A stretch of DNA of 64,000 bases from Bacteroidales bacterium (GCA_015060905.1 SUXQ01000001.1:159256-223255), one strand, 5' to 3'; numbered from the stretch's first letter, positions 45,071-53,343 are shown. The notes: a model not told the origin generated them from the letters alone. Made by a program: numbers and translations.

Positions 45071-45087
45071 CCGATACTCGGGACAGA

Positions 45088-45522
45088 CTAAAATCCTCCG
45101 CTCATAGCTTCTATTACAACGAGAAGAGTTTCCTTATCCATATCTTTATAAGTTTCAGTATGGTCTATAGTGACCGTTCGGCCCGAGATTTGTATGGGCG
45201 CAACCTCGTCGTCTGCCAACCATTCATCGTAGAATGCCTGTGCAATACTCTTGTCCGAGAATGTATATTCACATTTCGAGGAAGTACATTTATCATTGCT
45301 GCCAAACACGAGAACCCATTTCATGGAGTATGAAACACCATATCCATAGTCCACAGATTGTGTGTAGGTATATGTATTTCCGTTTACTGTCCACTTCCCT
45401 TCTTGAATAATCTCATCCGGATCTTTGGGTAGTACATCATCATCGTCGCTACTACAAGCGTTGAATGCAAACATTCCGAATGCCATGATTAGCATCATCA
45501 AAAGTTTATTAAAAGCCTTCAT
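45088..45522 (-). CDS. Hypothetical lipoprotein (144 aa)
   Basis: Exported lipoprotein (lipobox FNAC, Cys 23) followed by an acidic SSDDDDVLPKDPDE linker that is typical of surface lipoproteins of Bacteroidales; such acidic patches after Cys can act as a lipoprotein export signal. The remainder is a small beta-rich domain (GKWTVNGNTYTYTQSVDYG, KWVLVFGSNDKCTSSKCEYTF, two cysteines) of unknown family. It lies 61 bp downstream of the beta-barrel gene and shares its promoter, ending at a strong terminator. Confidence 0.7.
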   Translation of the reverse strand: MKAFNKLLMMLIMAFGMFAFNACSSDDDDVLPKDPDEIIQEGKWTVNGNTYTYTQSVDYGYGVSYSMKWVLVFGSNDKCTSSKCEYTFSDKSIAQAFYDEWLADDEVAPIQISGRTVTIDHTETYKDMDKETLLVVIEAMSGGF

Positions 45523-45583
45523 AAATTTATTATTTTTAATTTCCTAGGTTTAGATTTTTTGTGTGTTTATCTCGAATACTTTA

Positions 45584-46096
45584 TCAGAATGCGTAAGTTG
45601 CACCAATATTAAAGCATAGGTGGCTCATGTCGGGCACTATATAATATTTCAATTCTGCGCCTACCGAAATTTGGTCGGTAAGTTTATACTCGGCACCACC
45701 TCCAAAATCTAATGCAAAATCACTGTCAGACGACGAGAAACCTCCGTAACTTACTTTTGTGCCGTACATTCCAATACCTGCAAGCGGATAAAACTTAACC
45801 TTATTGTCAAGTGCCGGGAACAGATAGTGCGCATTTACCATAAAGTCCCACATAGAAATGTGATCTTTTTCAAGATAGTAGTTAAAGGAAGGCTCCAGGC
45901 GAAGCTTGTCAAGGACATTGTATTGAAATTTTGCACCTATAGAAATATTGTTGAAACTCTCTCCATCGTAGGTTATTTCATCATAACCGAATCCCATGCC
46001 AAAGTTAATACCTGCGGCCATGTCTCCTTTTGTCTGTGCATTCACTGTTGATAGACTGCAAACAGCTGCCAAAATCAAAATAAATAATTTTTTCAT
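45584..46096 (-). CDS. Outer-membrane beta-barrel (porin-family) protein
   Basis: Protein of 170 aa with a signal peptide (ending STVNAQ) and an eight-strand barrel pattern: alternating residues in GINFGMGFGYDEITYDGES, SIGAKFQYNVLDKLRLEPSF and FGGGAEYKLTDQISVGAELKYY, with a terminal Phe (NIGATYAF) that acts as the insertion signal. It is the first gene of a pair with the hypothetical lipoprotein. A perfect promoter match (46220-46251) and a 41-bp palindrome (46261-46301) lie upstream, so its expression is probably strongly controlled. Confidence 0.8.
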   Translation of the reverse strand: MKKLFILILAAVCSLSTVNAQTKGDMAAGINFGMGFGYDEITYDGESFNNISIGAKFQYNVLDKLRLEPSFNYYLEKDHISMWDFMVNAHYLFPALDNKVKFYPLAGIGMYGTKVSYGGFSSSDSDFALDFGGGAEYKLTDQISVGAELKYYIVPDMSHLCFNIGATYAF

Positions 46097-46219
46097 TGTG
46101 TTTGATGTTTAAAAGTTTGTCCTACTCGTAAGCTTTTCGGTTACGCTATATTGTGTTTGTTGTTATTCTGTTCCTATTTTTCAGAACAAAGGCCATCCAT
46201 ATTTATGAATTGTCGATAG

Positions 46220-46251
46220 CAAACTTATCTACACTGCTCGGGGAAGGCAAA
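46220..46251 (-). promoter_or_regulatory. Consensus promoter of the beta-barrel/lipoprotein pair
   Basis: Read on the minus strand: TTTG (46251-46248), 20 nt, TAAGTTTG (46227-46220). Both elements are perfect. Transcription would start near 46213, leaving a leader of about 117 nt. Confidence 0.7.
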
Positions 46252-46260
46252 AAACAAAGG

Positions 46261-46301
46261 GGTTATTTTGTAAAGATGTGTCACATCTTTACAAAATAAC
46301 C
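46261..46301. promoter_or_regulatory. 41-bp palindrome abutting the promoter (20-bp perfect arms, one central base)
   Basis: GGTTATTTTGTAAAGATGTG (46261-46280), T, then its exact complement (46282-46301). It begins 10 bp upstream of the -33 element. Further TTTACA copies occur at about 46320 and 46341, suggesting a recognition motif. An activator operator is the favoured reading. A terminator is unlikely since the AraC gene already has its own at 46357-46389. Confidence 0.6.
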
Positions 46302-46356
46302 GATGAAAAAGGCCGTATTTTTACATTTGGTGTACGAATCTTTACATTTTTAGCGC

Positions 46357-46389
46357 AAAAAAAATCCCACTCTTTTTGAGAATAGGATT
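46357..46389 (-). terminator. Terminator of the short AraC gene
   Basis: AATCC (46363-46367) pairs with GGATT (46385-46389), with an inner CTC/GAG pair and a U8 run on the minus strand. It lies 38 bp after the gene. Confidence 0.75.
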
Positions 46390-46426
46390 ACAAACAAAGT
46401 TGAGTACAAACCACCATTAAACAGAG

Positions 46427-46957
46427 CTATTTGCTCTGTTTGTGGGCATTTTGATTCAATTTTACCCAATTGGTAGTGGTCATTCCGATAATTTTTTTGA
46501 AGGCGTTGTTAAAAGTTACGCGGGAGTTGAAGCCACATTGCTCGGCAATGGTTTCTATGGTTAAACCCTTTTCTTTCTTTGCCAACAGCAACGCCTTTGA
46601 TTTTTCTACACGGTAACCATTCACAAGGTCGAAAAAGTTCTTGCCGAGTGTGGCGTTGATGGATTTTGATAAATTATTGGTTGATATTCCCGTAGCGTTA
46701 GCCACCTCTTTCAACGATAGGTTGGGATTTACATACGCTTCAGAGGTATAAAGATACTCTTCCACCCGGCGGGCATATTTCTGTAATTGTTCCACGTCAT
46801 CCTTTTGATTGTCCGCTTCGGCTTTCGGCTTTACATGTATATTCAGAAAACCCGTTTTTTTCTTGAAACGGACAGCCAGAAAGAGCAACAGTATCATCAC
46901 CGGCAGAATGATGATGGAAGCTATACTGATTGTTTGAATAAATTCACTGTGTCCCAT
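46427..46957 (-). CDS. Short AraC-family regulator with one transmembrane helix (176 aa)
   Basis: It begins with one membrane helix (IASIIILPVMILLLFLAV), then a short linker and an AraC-type HTH domain (about residues 75-170) with LSLKEVANATGISTNNLSKSINATLG and IETIAEQCGFNSRVTFNNAFKK, read in parts. The first 37 residues resemble those of the 373-aa regulator next to it (MGHSEFIQTISIASIIIL against MGYDNFILTVNSSSIIIL), but six further helices are absent. This suggests an internal-deletion paralogue. A predicted RNA with its own terminator ends 17 bp before its start. Confidence 0.85.
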   Translation of the reverse strand: MGHSEFIQTISIASIIILPVMILLLFLAVRFKKKTGFLNIHVKPKAEADNQKDDVEQLQKYARRVEEYLYTSEAYVNPNLSLKEVANATGISTNNLSKSINATLGKNFFDLVNGYRVEKSKALLLAKKEKGLTIETIAEQCGFNSRVTFNNAFKKIIGMTTTNWVKLNQNAHKQSK

Positions 46958-46974
46958 ATATCTGTAATTTTGTT

Positions 46975-47219
46975 AAAAAAAAGCGTGCCCCATCCACTTG
47001 TCTTATGAAAGCAGGTTCTGGTAAAACCCTCGGACTAAAAACAAGCAACGGGCCACGCATCAGATATATACGACACACCTTCCACGGGAGAGGTGGATAT
47101 ATAACAATCTGCGTGAAGAGTCGGCTTATTCTCGTCCTGTAAATTTACCAGATTCGCTTTCAGAGAATGAAGCATCACACTTCGCATTCAAACTAAATAT
47201 ATGCTTACCATGCGGCAAG
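46975..47219 (-). ncRNA. Putative structured RNA or leader (about 245 nt) upstream of short AraC gene
   Basis: A -7 promoter element (47226-47233) precedes it. The 3' end is a long imperfect hairpin (46983-47058): the base is GCGTG paired with CACGC and the upper part CTTGT with ACAAG, followed by U8 (46975-46982), only 17 bp before the AraC ATG. The RNA 5' end contains CACTTG, which can pair with the CAAGTG (46995-47000) of that terminator, so an alternative fold is possible. No coding frame covers it. It may be an sRNA or a regulated leader; no known family is recognised. Confidence 0.4.
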
Positions 47220-47225
47220 TGCCGG

Positions 47226-47233
47226 CAAAGATA
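47226..47233 (-). promoter_or_regulatory. -7 promoter element TATCTTTG of the putative RNA
   Basis: Matches TAnnTTTG on the minus strand. The -33 region is poor. Transcription would start near 47219. Confidence 0.4.
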
Positions 47234-47377
47234 CGCATTTTATTCAGATAAAGAGAGGGTTTGCAACTCTTTTTCCCGTTGCTGTCTTTTTTAACAATAC
47301 AAAGGAATGAAAGAAAAATTACTTTATTGGGGGCTTTGCAACTGAAATAAGTGCAAGAATCGGATGTTTGGACTATT
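47234..47377. other. Gene-free segment downstream of the large AraC gene
   Basis: Together with the putative RNA this belongs to a 420-bp gene-free stretch (46958-47377). The segment is AT-rich and shows no open frame, no hairpin with a U-run and no clear repeat. Confidence 0.4.
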
Positions 47378-48499
47378 TTATCTATCTTCGAGCCATACAG
47401 CGGGTGACATTCCTGTTATTTTCTTGAATACCATATAGAATGTGGAACGTGAACGGAACCCACAGTCGGTGTAAATGCTGTCGATATTAAAATCTGTTGT
47501 CTTAAGCTCGCATAGTAGGCGTTTGGCCTCCTCGATACGCATCCTATTGACAAACTCAAAAAAATTATATCCCAAAGAACCATTGATTGCACGGGAAAGT
47601 GTGCGTTGTGGGATATTTATCTCTTTAGCGAAGATTGCCAACGAAATATCGGGACGCAAGTATGCTTTTGATTCTGCCATATATTGGGAAGCACGCTCGC
47701 ACACTTCTTTCATCTGCCGCTCGTCCATGCTCGAAACAGCCGAGGCATCCGTTTCGTTTGTTTCTGCCGATTCCGAAATTTCTTCTGCGGCTTGTTTAAT
47801 CGGCATTACAGGGTGGGCAATTGTATTGTATACCAAATAAAACATAGCAACGACATTCAATATTTGAATGAGCCACGCATCGGTTCGTGGCCAGATTGCA
47901 TAACACGCCATCACAATGACGAAAAGTGCGGCAAAGAGATATTCAAAGGTAAAAATCCACTCTTTTTGCACCCATTCTGCATCGGAAGCTGTCTCTCGAA
48001 TGGCTTTTTTCTTGCGATGTAGAAAGCGGAAGATGGCAGTAAAGTAACCTATCATCTGCATGAATACAAGGACTGTATTTATATTGCCTATTAGTGAATC
48101 GTCGCCTGTCATTTCGTGTCGGATGGAAGCGAGCCGCTCCTCCGGTGACATTGCGAAACATAATATCAGACATATTACTCCCGGCAATAAGTGCAGTAAA
48201 TGTATAGGCTTCAATCTAAATGACGGGTCGAAATTCTTTTTGGCAAAGAGCCAGAGCAGTGGCATCAGCAAGGTGTTTACCGAAGTACTGATGGGAAGCA
48301 TAAAAAGCGACAAACTGTGCCACTCCAACATACGACTCATGTTGTAAAGATAGACCGGGACATTGGGAACTACGATGATGGCCGCTGCGTACCCATTTTC
48401 TCCTCGGAAGCGGGTAGCTGTTAGCAATATTGTCGCCATTACCATCAGAATGATGATGCTGGACGAATTTACTGTCAGTATAAAATTGTCGTATCCCAT
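47378..48499 (-). CDS. Membrane-anchored AraC-family regulator, seven helices (373 aa)
   Basis: About seven transmembrane helices occupy residues 10-235 (for example SSSIIILMVMATILLTATRF, LLHLLPGVICLILCFAM and ILNVVAMFYLVYNTIA). The AraC-type HTH domain covers about 270-373 with ISLAIFAKEINIPQRTLSRAI and SIYTDCGFRSRSTFYMVFKKITGMSP. It is a sensor-regulator of unknown signal. It faces the esterase gene in divergent orientation, with 115 bp between the starts. A CAAATATA (48536-48543), TATATTTG on the minus strand, lies 37 bp upstream of its start and may be its -7 element. Confidence 0.87.
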   Translation of the reverse strand: MGYDNFILTVNSSSIIILMVMATILLTATRFRGENGYAAAIIVVPNVPVYLYNMSRMLEWHSLSLFMLPISTSVNTLLMPLLWLFAKKNFDPSFRLKPIHLLHLLPGVICLILCFAMSPEERLASIRHEMTGDDSLIGNINTVLVFMQMIGYFTAIFRFLHRKKKAIRETASDAEWVQKEWIFTFEYLFAALFVIVMACYAIWPRTDAWLIQILNVVAMFYLVYNTIAHPVMPIKQAAEEISESAETNETDASAVSSMDERQMKEVCERASQYMAESKAYLRPDISLAIFAKEINIPQRTLSRAINGSLGYNFFEFVNRMRIEEAKRLLCELKTTDFNIDSIYTDCGFRSRSTFYMVFKKITGMSPAVWLEDR

Positions 48500-48562
48500 T
48501 TGTGAACTATTGTAGTAAGTGCAATCTATATTTTACAAATATAGCCGGAATTTTTTAATAAA

Positions 48563-48595
48563 TTTGTCCGGCGTAAAATCAATTTTGTATTTTTG
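48563..48595 (+). promoter_or_regulatory. Consensus promoter of the YcfP/YqiA-like esterase gene
   Basis: TTTG (48563-48566), 21 nt, TATTTTTG (48588-48595), both perfect, 20 bp before the ATG at 48615. Confidence 0.65.
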
Positions 48596-48614
48596 CGAAT
48601 AAAATTGCACTATT

Positions 48615-49220
48615 ATGGATGATGATGTGAAAAAGATGATGTATGTTCATGGCTTTGCCTCTTCGGGTAGTTCGGGGACGGTAATGACGCTGCGTCGTTA
48701 TTTCCCCGATTGGCGTGTGATTGCTCCCGACCTGCCTGTCGATCCTTTTGATGCGCTTGAATTGTTGCGAGAGGTGGTGCGACAGGAACAACCGAAGATT
48801 GTGATTGGTACTTCTATGGGTGGAATGTATACGCAACAGTTGTGGGGTGTCCCCCGCATTGTGGTGAATCCGTCGTTTGAAATGTCGCGTTCGTTGCTTT
48901 TCAATCATATGGGTAAACATAAGTATACTGCCAAGCGTAAGGACGGTGTTACCGAATTTCGTATAGACAAAAATGTTGTTGAACGTTTCAAACTGATGGA
49001 AAAGAGCCAGTTTGATGGTGTCTCTGACGAAGAGAAAAGGCTTGTGTATGCCCTTTTCGGCACAAAGGATAATATTGTAAATTTCCGCCCTCTTATGGCG
49101 AAATTGTATGGCGAGGAGCGTTGTCTGTGGTTCGACGGCGAACATCGGCTGAACGATACTGTTGTAAAGAAGCATATTATTCCGTTGATAAAGGAATTGT
49201 GCTCCGACTCTTTTGGGTAA
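48615..49220 (+). CDS. YqiA/YcfP-type alpha/beta hydrolase (esterase-like)
   Basis: Cytoplasmic alpha/beta hydrolase of 201 aa. The nucleophile Ser lies in GTSMGG (S67), with an oxyanion loop HGFASSGSSGT near residue 12 and the final His in DGEHRLNDTVVKKHI. The short form without lid resembles the YqiA/YcfP esterases. Substrate is unknown. It is a single gene with its own promoter and is closed by a hairpin at 49238-49281. Confidence 0.82.
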   Translation: MDDDVKKMMYVHGFASSGSSGTVMTLRRYFPDWRVIAPDLPVDPFDALELLREVVRQEQPKIVIGTSMGGMYTQQLWGVPRIVVNPSFEMSRSLLFNHMGKHKYTAKRKDGVTEFRIDKNVVERFKLMEKSQFDGVSDEEKRLVYALFGTKDNIVNFRPLMAKLYGEERCLWFDGEHRLNDTVVKKHIIPLIKELCSDSFG

Positions 49221-49237
49221 AGAGTGCAGACTGTTGC

Positions 49238-49281
49238 AAATAATCCCTGCCGCATTTCTTCGTTAGCGACAGGGATTATTT
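49238..49281. terminator. Bidirectional terminator between convergent genes
   Basis: AAATAATCCCTG (49238-49249) pairs with CAGGGATTATTT (49270-49281). The loop is 20 nt, and a T-run follows on the plus strand. Its end overlaps the stop of the next gene. Confidence 0.75.
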
Positions 49282-51245
49282 TATTTGTTGTTCATGGTGT
49301 TTACTGCATCAAGTACCGACCAATCGGTGAGTTTCCTTAGAACCTCCAGTCTGAAGGCACCCGGCCACGCTACCAACCAATCGTTTATGCGCGATTTTCC
49401 CGGCGCACCGCCGAATCCCCAACGACAATTAAAGAATGCTTCATTCTGACCTCCTGTTGGACGCACCCGACCGTTTATTTCCAATGTGCCGTCTGAGATT
49501 AATTGACAGCCGTTGGTCCAGATGGCAAGGGCTTTTTCGCGCCATGCGCTGTTGCCTGTTAGTTCGGCCAGCCTCAGCCACTCGCCCACCCAGAAGAGTG
49601 CGTATACATCAAGATGGTGGTGTTGCACCGAAACAGATGTTGCTCCAAAGGTATTATAGTCGTAGCGCATCATGTCTGTATCGTTGCCATAATCGGCTTT
49701 ATAGTGCCACAACCATGTAGAGAGATAATATGATGTTTGCACGGCATTTTCAATATATACAGAGTCGCCGGTAATGTCGAACAGATTAAGTGACGAGCGC
49801 AGCAAGGGCATGGATGATTCTTTGTCTATGCACCATGTGTCGAGTGCGCCGGCAGTGGTGTATCCGTTTTTTGAAAATTCTGTATAGTAATATTCGTATG
49901 CCTTTTGAGCAGATTGAAGATAGTCGTTGTTGCCTGTAATTTTGTAAGCGACGAGCATCGGGGGAATCATGAATGCTCCCACTGTGCCGTCGCGATAGAG
50001 GCACTCGCCTGCATTGTTCCATCCTTTGCCATAAACTCCCGAGGGTTGTTGGTCGGCTTTTACAAAATTGCATATTCCGAGTGCAATCTCTTTTACTCTT
50101 GCTATGCGCTCGGGCAGGTTGCTTTTTTCGAGAAGTTCGGCTGTTTCGAAAAAGTTGTAGGCTGCGGTGCCCAAATTACATGCGTCGGAAACAATATTCT
50201 GTCGTTTGTCGAGAATGTTGTCATAGTGTGCAACATAAAAACCATTTTCGTACTGTGTCTGCGGCGCGGTCCATGTGTCGAGTGCGGCAAGAGCCTTGTC
50301 GCGCGACTCTTCGTTTCCGGTTTTCAGATAATCGACTAGCAGGGTGTTTATGAATGAGGCATTTTGTCCGCACCATCCTATTTCGTACTTAATGAAAGGT
50401 CGTTGTTTCCATCCTGCCTCGCCGTCGGGTACAAGCCCTATACTGAATCCTTTGTAGTCATCTTCTTCGGCCCATAGGTGTTCTTTGGCATATTTTACTC
50501 CATATTCCCACACTTTGTCGGTGGTAATAATATTGGGATAATCTTTTTCGGCAAATGCCCATGCTTTGTCGAGAAATAGTGTGAGCGGGCTTTTTCGGGT
50601 GCCTTTGTCTGCGACAAAAATATATGCCTGAATATCTCTTTTGTCGCCTTTATTCATTGACATTTTTTTCGTATACTCACTGCCGTATTTGTTTTTATCG
50701 ACGTATGTAAAGGGACGCTCCTCTTCGGGTATTATAAGTGAATGGGTGGTACAAGTGCTGTCGGGCATTATGCTGCACGAAAAGGCATTATCCTCGCTTG
50801 CCGGCTTTTTGCTCCACACTGCCACTGCAAACTTTTCTCCCTCGGAGTATGTTGCTCCGGGGATTGGTGTGCGGCGGTAGGAATATGTGTGCCACACGTC
50901 ATTTGTCTTGAAGCCTTTAGGCTCTTTGCCTCGTCCCCAATGATTGCCATTGTAGCAAACTGAAGGAATGATGACTTGTTGGCATTTGTATGCGTGGCAA
51001 AAGTCAAATGTCAGCCGTACGGAATCTATATTTTCCTCGGCAGTGAAAGTTCTTGTTACTTTAAGGATGTTGTCATCTATGCGCTCTACTGCATCCTCGA
51101 AACGTACGCCTGTTTGTGTGCAAGGGGTAAACTCGCCCACCTTTTCGTTGCAAAAATAGAGCTTACCTTCCTTGATGGAAATGCGGCCATTGTCGCAACC
51201 GACTATGATCGCAAGCATTGATATTATCAATATAATGTTTTTCAT
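49281..51245 (-). CDS. Six-hairpin glycosidase-like lipoprotein (654 aa)
   Basis: Exported lipoprotein (leader MKNIILIISMLAIIVGC). The first 230 residues are beta-rich (a galactose-mutarotase-like or beta-sandwich N-domain), and residues 270-640 resemble an (alpha/alpha)6 barrel: repeated helical segments such as VWEYGVKYAKEHLW, YEYYYTEFSKNGYTTAGALDTW and HHHLDVYALFWVGEWLRLAELTG, with many Trp and Tyr. That fits the six-hairpin glycosidase group, for example uronyl or rhamnosyl hydrolases, but the CAZy family is not identified. The ATG at 51245 is preferred; the open frame to 51422 has no leader and overlaps rsgA. It lies next to rsgA on the same strand but is probably transcribed on its own. 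Confidence 0.65.
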   Translation of the reverse strand: MKNIILIISMLAIIVGCDNGRISIKEGKLYFCNEKVGEFTPCTQTGVRFEDAVERIDDNILKVTRTFTAEENIDSVRLTFDFCHAYKCQQVIIPSVCYNGNHWGRGKEPKGFKTNDVWHTYSYRRTPIPGATYSEGEKFAVAVWSKKPASEDNAFSCSIMPDSTCTTHSLIIPEEERPFTYVDKNKYGSEYTKKMSMNKGDKRDIQAYIFVADKGTRKSPLTLFLDKAWAFAEKDYPNIITTDKVWEYGVKYAKEHLWAEEDDYKGFSIGLVPDGEAGWKQRPFIKYEIGWCGQNASFINTLLVDYLKTGNEESRDKALAALDTWTAPQTQYENGFYVAHYDNILDKRQNIVSDACNLGTAAYNFFETAELLEKSNLPERIARVKEIALGICNFVKADQQPSGVYGKGWNNAGECLYRDGTVGAFMIPPMLVAYKITGNNDYLQSAQKAYEYYYTEFSKNGYTTAGALDTWCIDKESSMPLLRSSLNLFDITGDSVYIENAVQTSYYLSTWLWHYKADYGNDTDMMRYDYNTFGATSVSVQHHHLDVYALFWVGEWLRLAELTGNSAWREKALAIWTNGCQLISDGTLEINGRVRPTGGQNEAFFNCRWGFGGAPGKSRINDWLVAWPGAFRLEVLRKLTDWSVLDAVNTMNNK

Positions 51246-51259
51246 ATATACTATGTGTT

Positions 51260-52189
51260 TTATTCCGAGGTGCGGTATTTCCCCTCTTTTTTCTCTTCTA
51301 TCATGCTCAGGTACGAAGAGTATCGCGAGAGTGCAATGTCGCCACGCTCTACAGCTTCGATGACTGCGCATCCCGGCTCGTGTATGTGTGTGCAGTTCCC
51401 GAATCGGCACCCTTTGGAACATTTGAATATTTCGAGGAAATAGTCGGCAATCTCCTCAATTTCCATGTTGTATGTACCGAATCCTTTTACTCCGGGGGTG
51501 TCTACCAGATAGCTGCCGGGCATCAGTTCGAACATTTCGGAGTATGTTGTTGTGTGCATGCCCTTGTTGTGTATTTTGGAAATTTCGCCTATGCGTGCGG
51601 CAGTTTCGGGTGATAGGGCATTTACGATACTCGATTTTCCTACTCCCGAATTTCCGGCGAGTAACGACACTTTTCCCTTTATAATCTCCTTAATCTCTTC
51701 GATTCCCTGCCCTTCGGTGGCGGCTGTACGCAGACAGCGGTAGCCGATAGATTTGTACAAAGCTATCAGCGACTCCATGGAAGCGCGCTCTTCGTTGTTG
51801 TAAAGGTCGGTCTTGTTGAATACAAGTACCACGGGTACACGATAGGCCTCGGCCGAGGCAAGAAAACGATCGATGAATGTCGTCGAGGTTGCAGGGTAGT
51901 TTACTGTGACCACAAGCAGGCAGATGTCTACATTTGCGGCCAATATGTGCGATTGCTTGGATAGGTTGGATGCCTTACGGACAATATAGTTGCGACGAGG
52001 AAGAATATCGCTTATGTAAGCGGTATTATCCTCGCGCATAGATATTTTTACATAGTCGCCAACGGCAACGGGGTTGGTACTTTTAATATCCTTTAAACGG
52101 AAATTTCCTTTTATGCGGCACTCAACCACTGCGCTGTCGGTCTTGACGCTGTATATATTGCCTGTATTTTTTATTACTAATCCCTGCAC
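51260..52189 (-). CDS. rsgA: Ribosome small subunit-dependent GTPase A
   Basis: Late 30S assembly GTPase of 309 aa. An OB-fold start is followed by the circularly permuted GTPase domain: G4 FNKTD comes first, then G1 [17 protein letters not shown] (about residues 177-186) and G3 DTPGVKGFG. The C-terminal zinc knuckle is [18 protein letters not shown]. These are diagnostic. It lies 2 bp downstream of frr on the same strand, a translation-related pair. Confidence 0.96.
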   Translation of the reverse strand: MQGLVIKNTGNIYSVKTDSAVVECRIKGNFRLKDIKSTNPVAVGDYVKISMREDNTAYISDILPRRNYIVRKASNLSKQSHILAANVDICLLVVTVNYPATSTTFIDRFLASAEAYRVPVVLVFNKTDLYNNEERASMESLIALYKSIGYRCLRTAATEGQGIEEIKEIIKGKVSLLAGNSGVGKSSIVNALSPETAARIGEISKIHNKGMHTTTYSEMFELMPGSYLVDTPGVKGFGTYNMEIEEIADYFLEIFKCSKGCRFGNCTHIHEPGCAVIEAVERGDIALSRYSSYLSMIEEKKEGKYRTSE

Positions 52190-52191
52190 GC

Positions 52192-52752
52192 TTATACGGT
52201 CATAATTTCTTTCTCTTTTGCCGCAAAGAGCTCTTCTGCTTTCTTTATATATTTGTCGTGAATCTTCTGCAAGCTCTCTTCACCGTCTTTTTCCATATCC
52301 TCGGGCAGACCGTCTTTGATGGCTTTTTTAAGGGTGTCAATTCCATCGCGACGTGCGTTGCGGATGCTTATTTTTGCAGTTTCCATCTCTTTTGCACACT
52401 GCTTGACAAGCTGCTGGCGACGCTCTCCGGTCAAGGGGGGGATTGCAATAATAATAACCTCGCCGTTGTTCGCAGGCATAATGCCTACGGGTGAGTCGAT
52501 GATGGCCTTCTCTATTGCGCTGAACATACTTTTGTCCCACGGTTTTATGTTGATGGTGCGCAGGTCGGGGGTGGTAATTGTTGCAACGTTGTTAAGGGGG
52601 ACTTCCGAACCGTAAGAGTTTACTCTCACACAGTCGAGAATGTGTACATTGGCCTTTCCGGCGCGTATATGAGAAAATTCCTCCTCGAGGTGCATTACTG
52701 CCATCTCCATCATTTCTTCGCAGTCATTCAAACAAGATTTTACGTCTAACAT
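52192..52752 (-). CDS. frr: Ribosome recycling factor
   Basis: Factor that splits ribosomes after termination, 186 aa. Typical features are [15 protein letters not shown] near the N-terminus, then [23 protein letters not shown] and [35 protein letters not shown] (seen in parts) around the hinge. The long C-terminal helix with [14 protein letters not shown] ends domain I. The start at 52752 (MLDVKS) is chosen because the extension to 52776 is non-conserved. It precedes rsgA by 2 bp. A -7-like TATTTTTG lies 75 bp upstream. Confidence 0.96.
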   Translation of the reverse strand: MLDVKSCLNDCEEMMEMAVMHLEEEFSHIRAGKANVHILDCVRVNSYGSEVPLNNVATITTPDLRTINIKPWDKSMFSAIEKAIIDSPVGIMPANNGEVIIIAIPPLTGERRQQLVKQCAKEMETAKISIRNARRDGIDTLKKAIKDGLPEDMEKDGEESLQKIHDKYIKKAEELFAAKEKEIMTV

Positions 52753-53012
52753 GATATTTATTTTATGATTATACAATTAGCGTCAAAATAGGTAAATATA
52801 ATCCTATTTTCGCAGACATTCTTTTTACAAAAATAGTGATAAAGAGTAAAGTAAAGTTCTGTTTAACTATTTTTAATAATTAAAATTAAATAAACGTCCT
52901 GATTGCGCTGTTTTTATCATTAAATTAGCACCTACATATGACACTTGACTACTGTTCCTTATAAACTATTGAAAAAAGAAACAATAGGTCGTATAGATTG
53001 TTATTACTAAAG

Positions 53013-53022
53013 AAAAGGAGGT
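53013..53022 (+). promoter_or_regulatory. Strong Shine-Dalgarno AAAGGAGGTG
   Basis: Ten bases exactly complementary to the anti-Shine-Dalgarno end of 16S rRNA, five bases before the ATG at 53028. Such sites are rare in Bacteroidetes and in this window. Upstream, TTGACT (52947-52952) and TATAAA (52962-52967) look sigma-70-like, although their spacing is shorter than the usual 17 bp. Confidence 0.7.
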
Positions 53023-53027
53023 GAATT

Positions 53028-53279
53028 ATGTCAGGCAGAGAATCGCAGTACAAATTAGTGAAGGTTTTTAGCGGAAACCTATGGCAGGCACAAATAATAC
53101 AGGGCTTGCTCGAAGCGAATCATATTGTAAGTATGTTAGAGAATGATACTCTTTCGGCGGTAACATCGCCATACGCAACGTTGGGAGGCGAAGTGTGGGT
53201 GCTTGTTCACATGAAAGACAGAGAGTCGGCAATAAAATTGATTTCTACAAACTCGCTATCATCCGTACCGTATAATTGA
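53028..53279 (+). CDS. DUF2007 domain protein (83 aa)
   Basis: Small cytoplasmic protein with the DUF2007 (putative signal-transducing) pattern: KLVKVFSGNLWQAQIIQGLLEANHIVSMLEND, read in parts, a ferredoxin-like beta-alpha-beta module, and GGEVWVLVHMKDRESAIKLI at the end. It is preceded by an exceptionally good Shine-Dalgarno and ended by a 16-bp hairpin, so it is a monocistronic gene. Function is unknown. Confidence 0.85.
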   Translation: MSGRESQYKLVKVFSGNLWQAQIIQGLLEANHIVSMLENDTLSAVTSPYATLGGEVWVLVHMKDRESAIKLISTNSLSSVPYN

Positions 53280-53294
53280 ACAGAGATTATTAAA

Positions 53295-53330
53295 AACATA
53301 AAAAGCTGCCAAAGGGCAGCTTTTTATGTT
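53295..53330. terminator. Bidirectional terminator between DUF2007 and rplS
   Basis: AACATAAAAAGCTGCC (53295-53310) pairs with GGCAGCTTTTTATGTT (53315-53330), loop AAAG. A/T runs on both sides allow use by both convergent genes. Confidence 0.92.
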
Positions 53331-53343
53331 TTGCGACAGAAAA

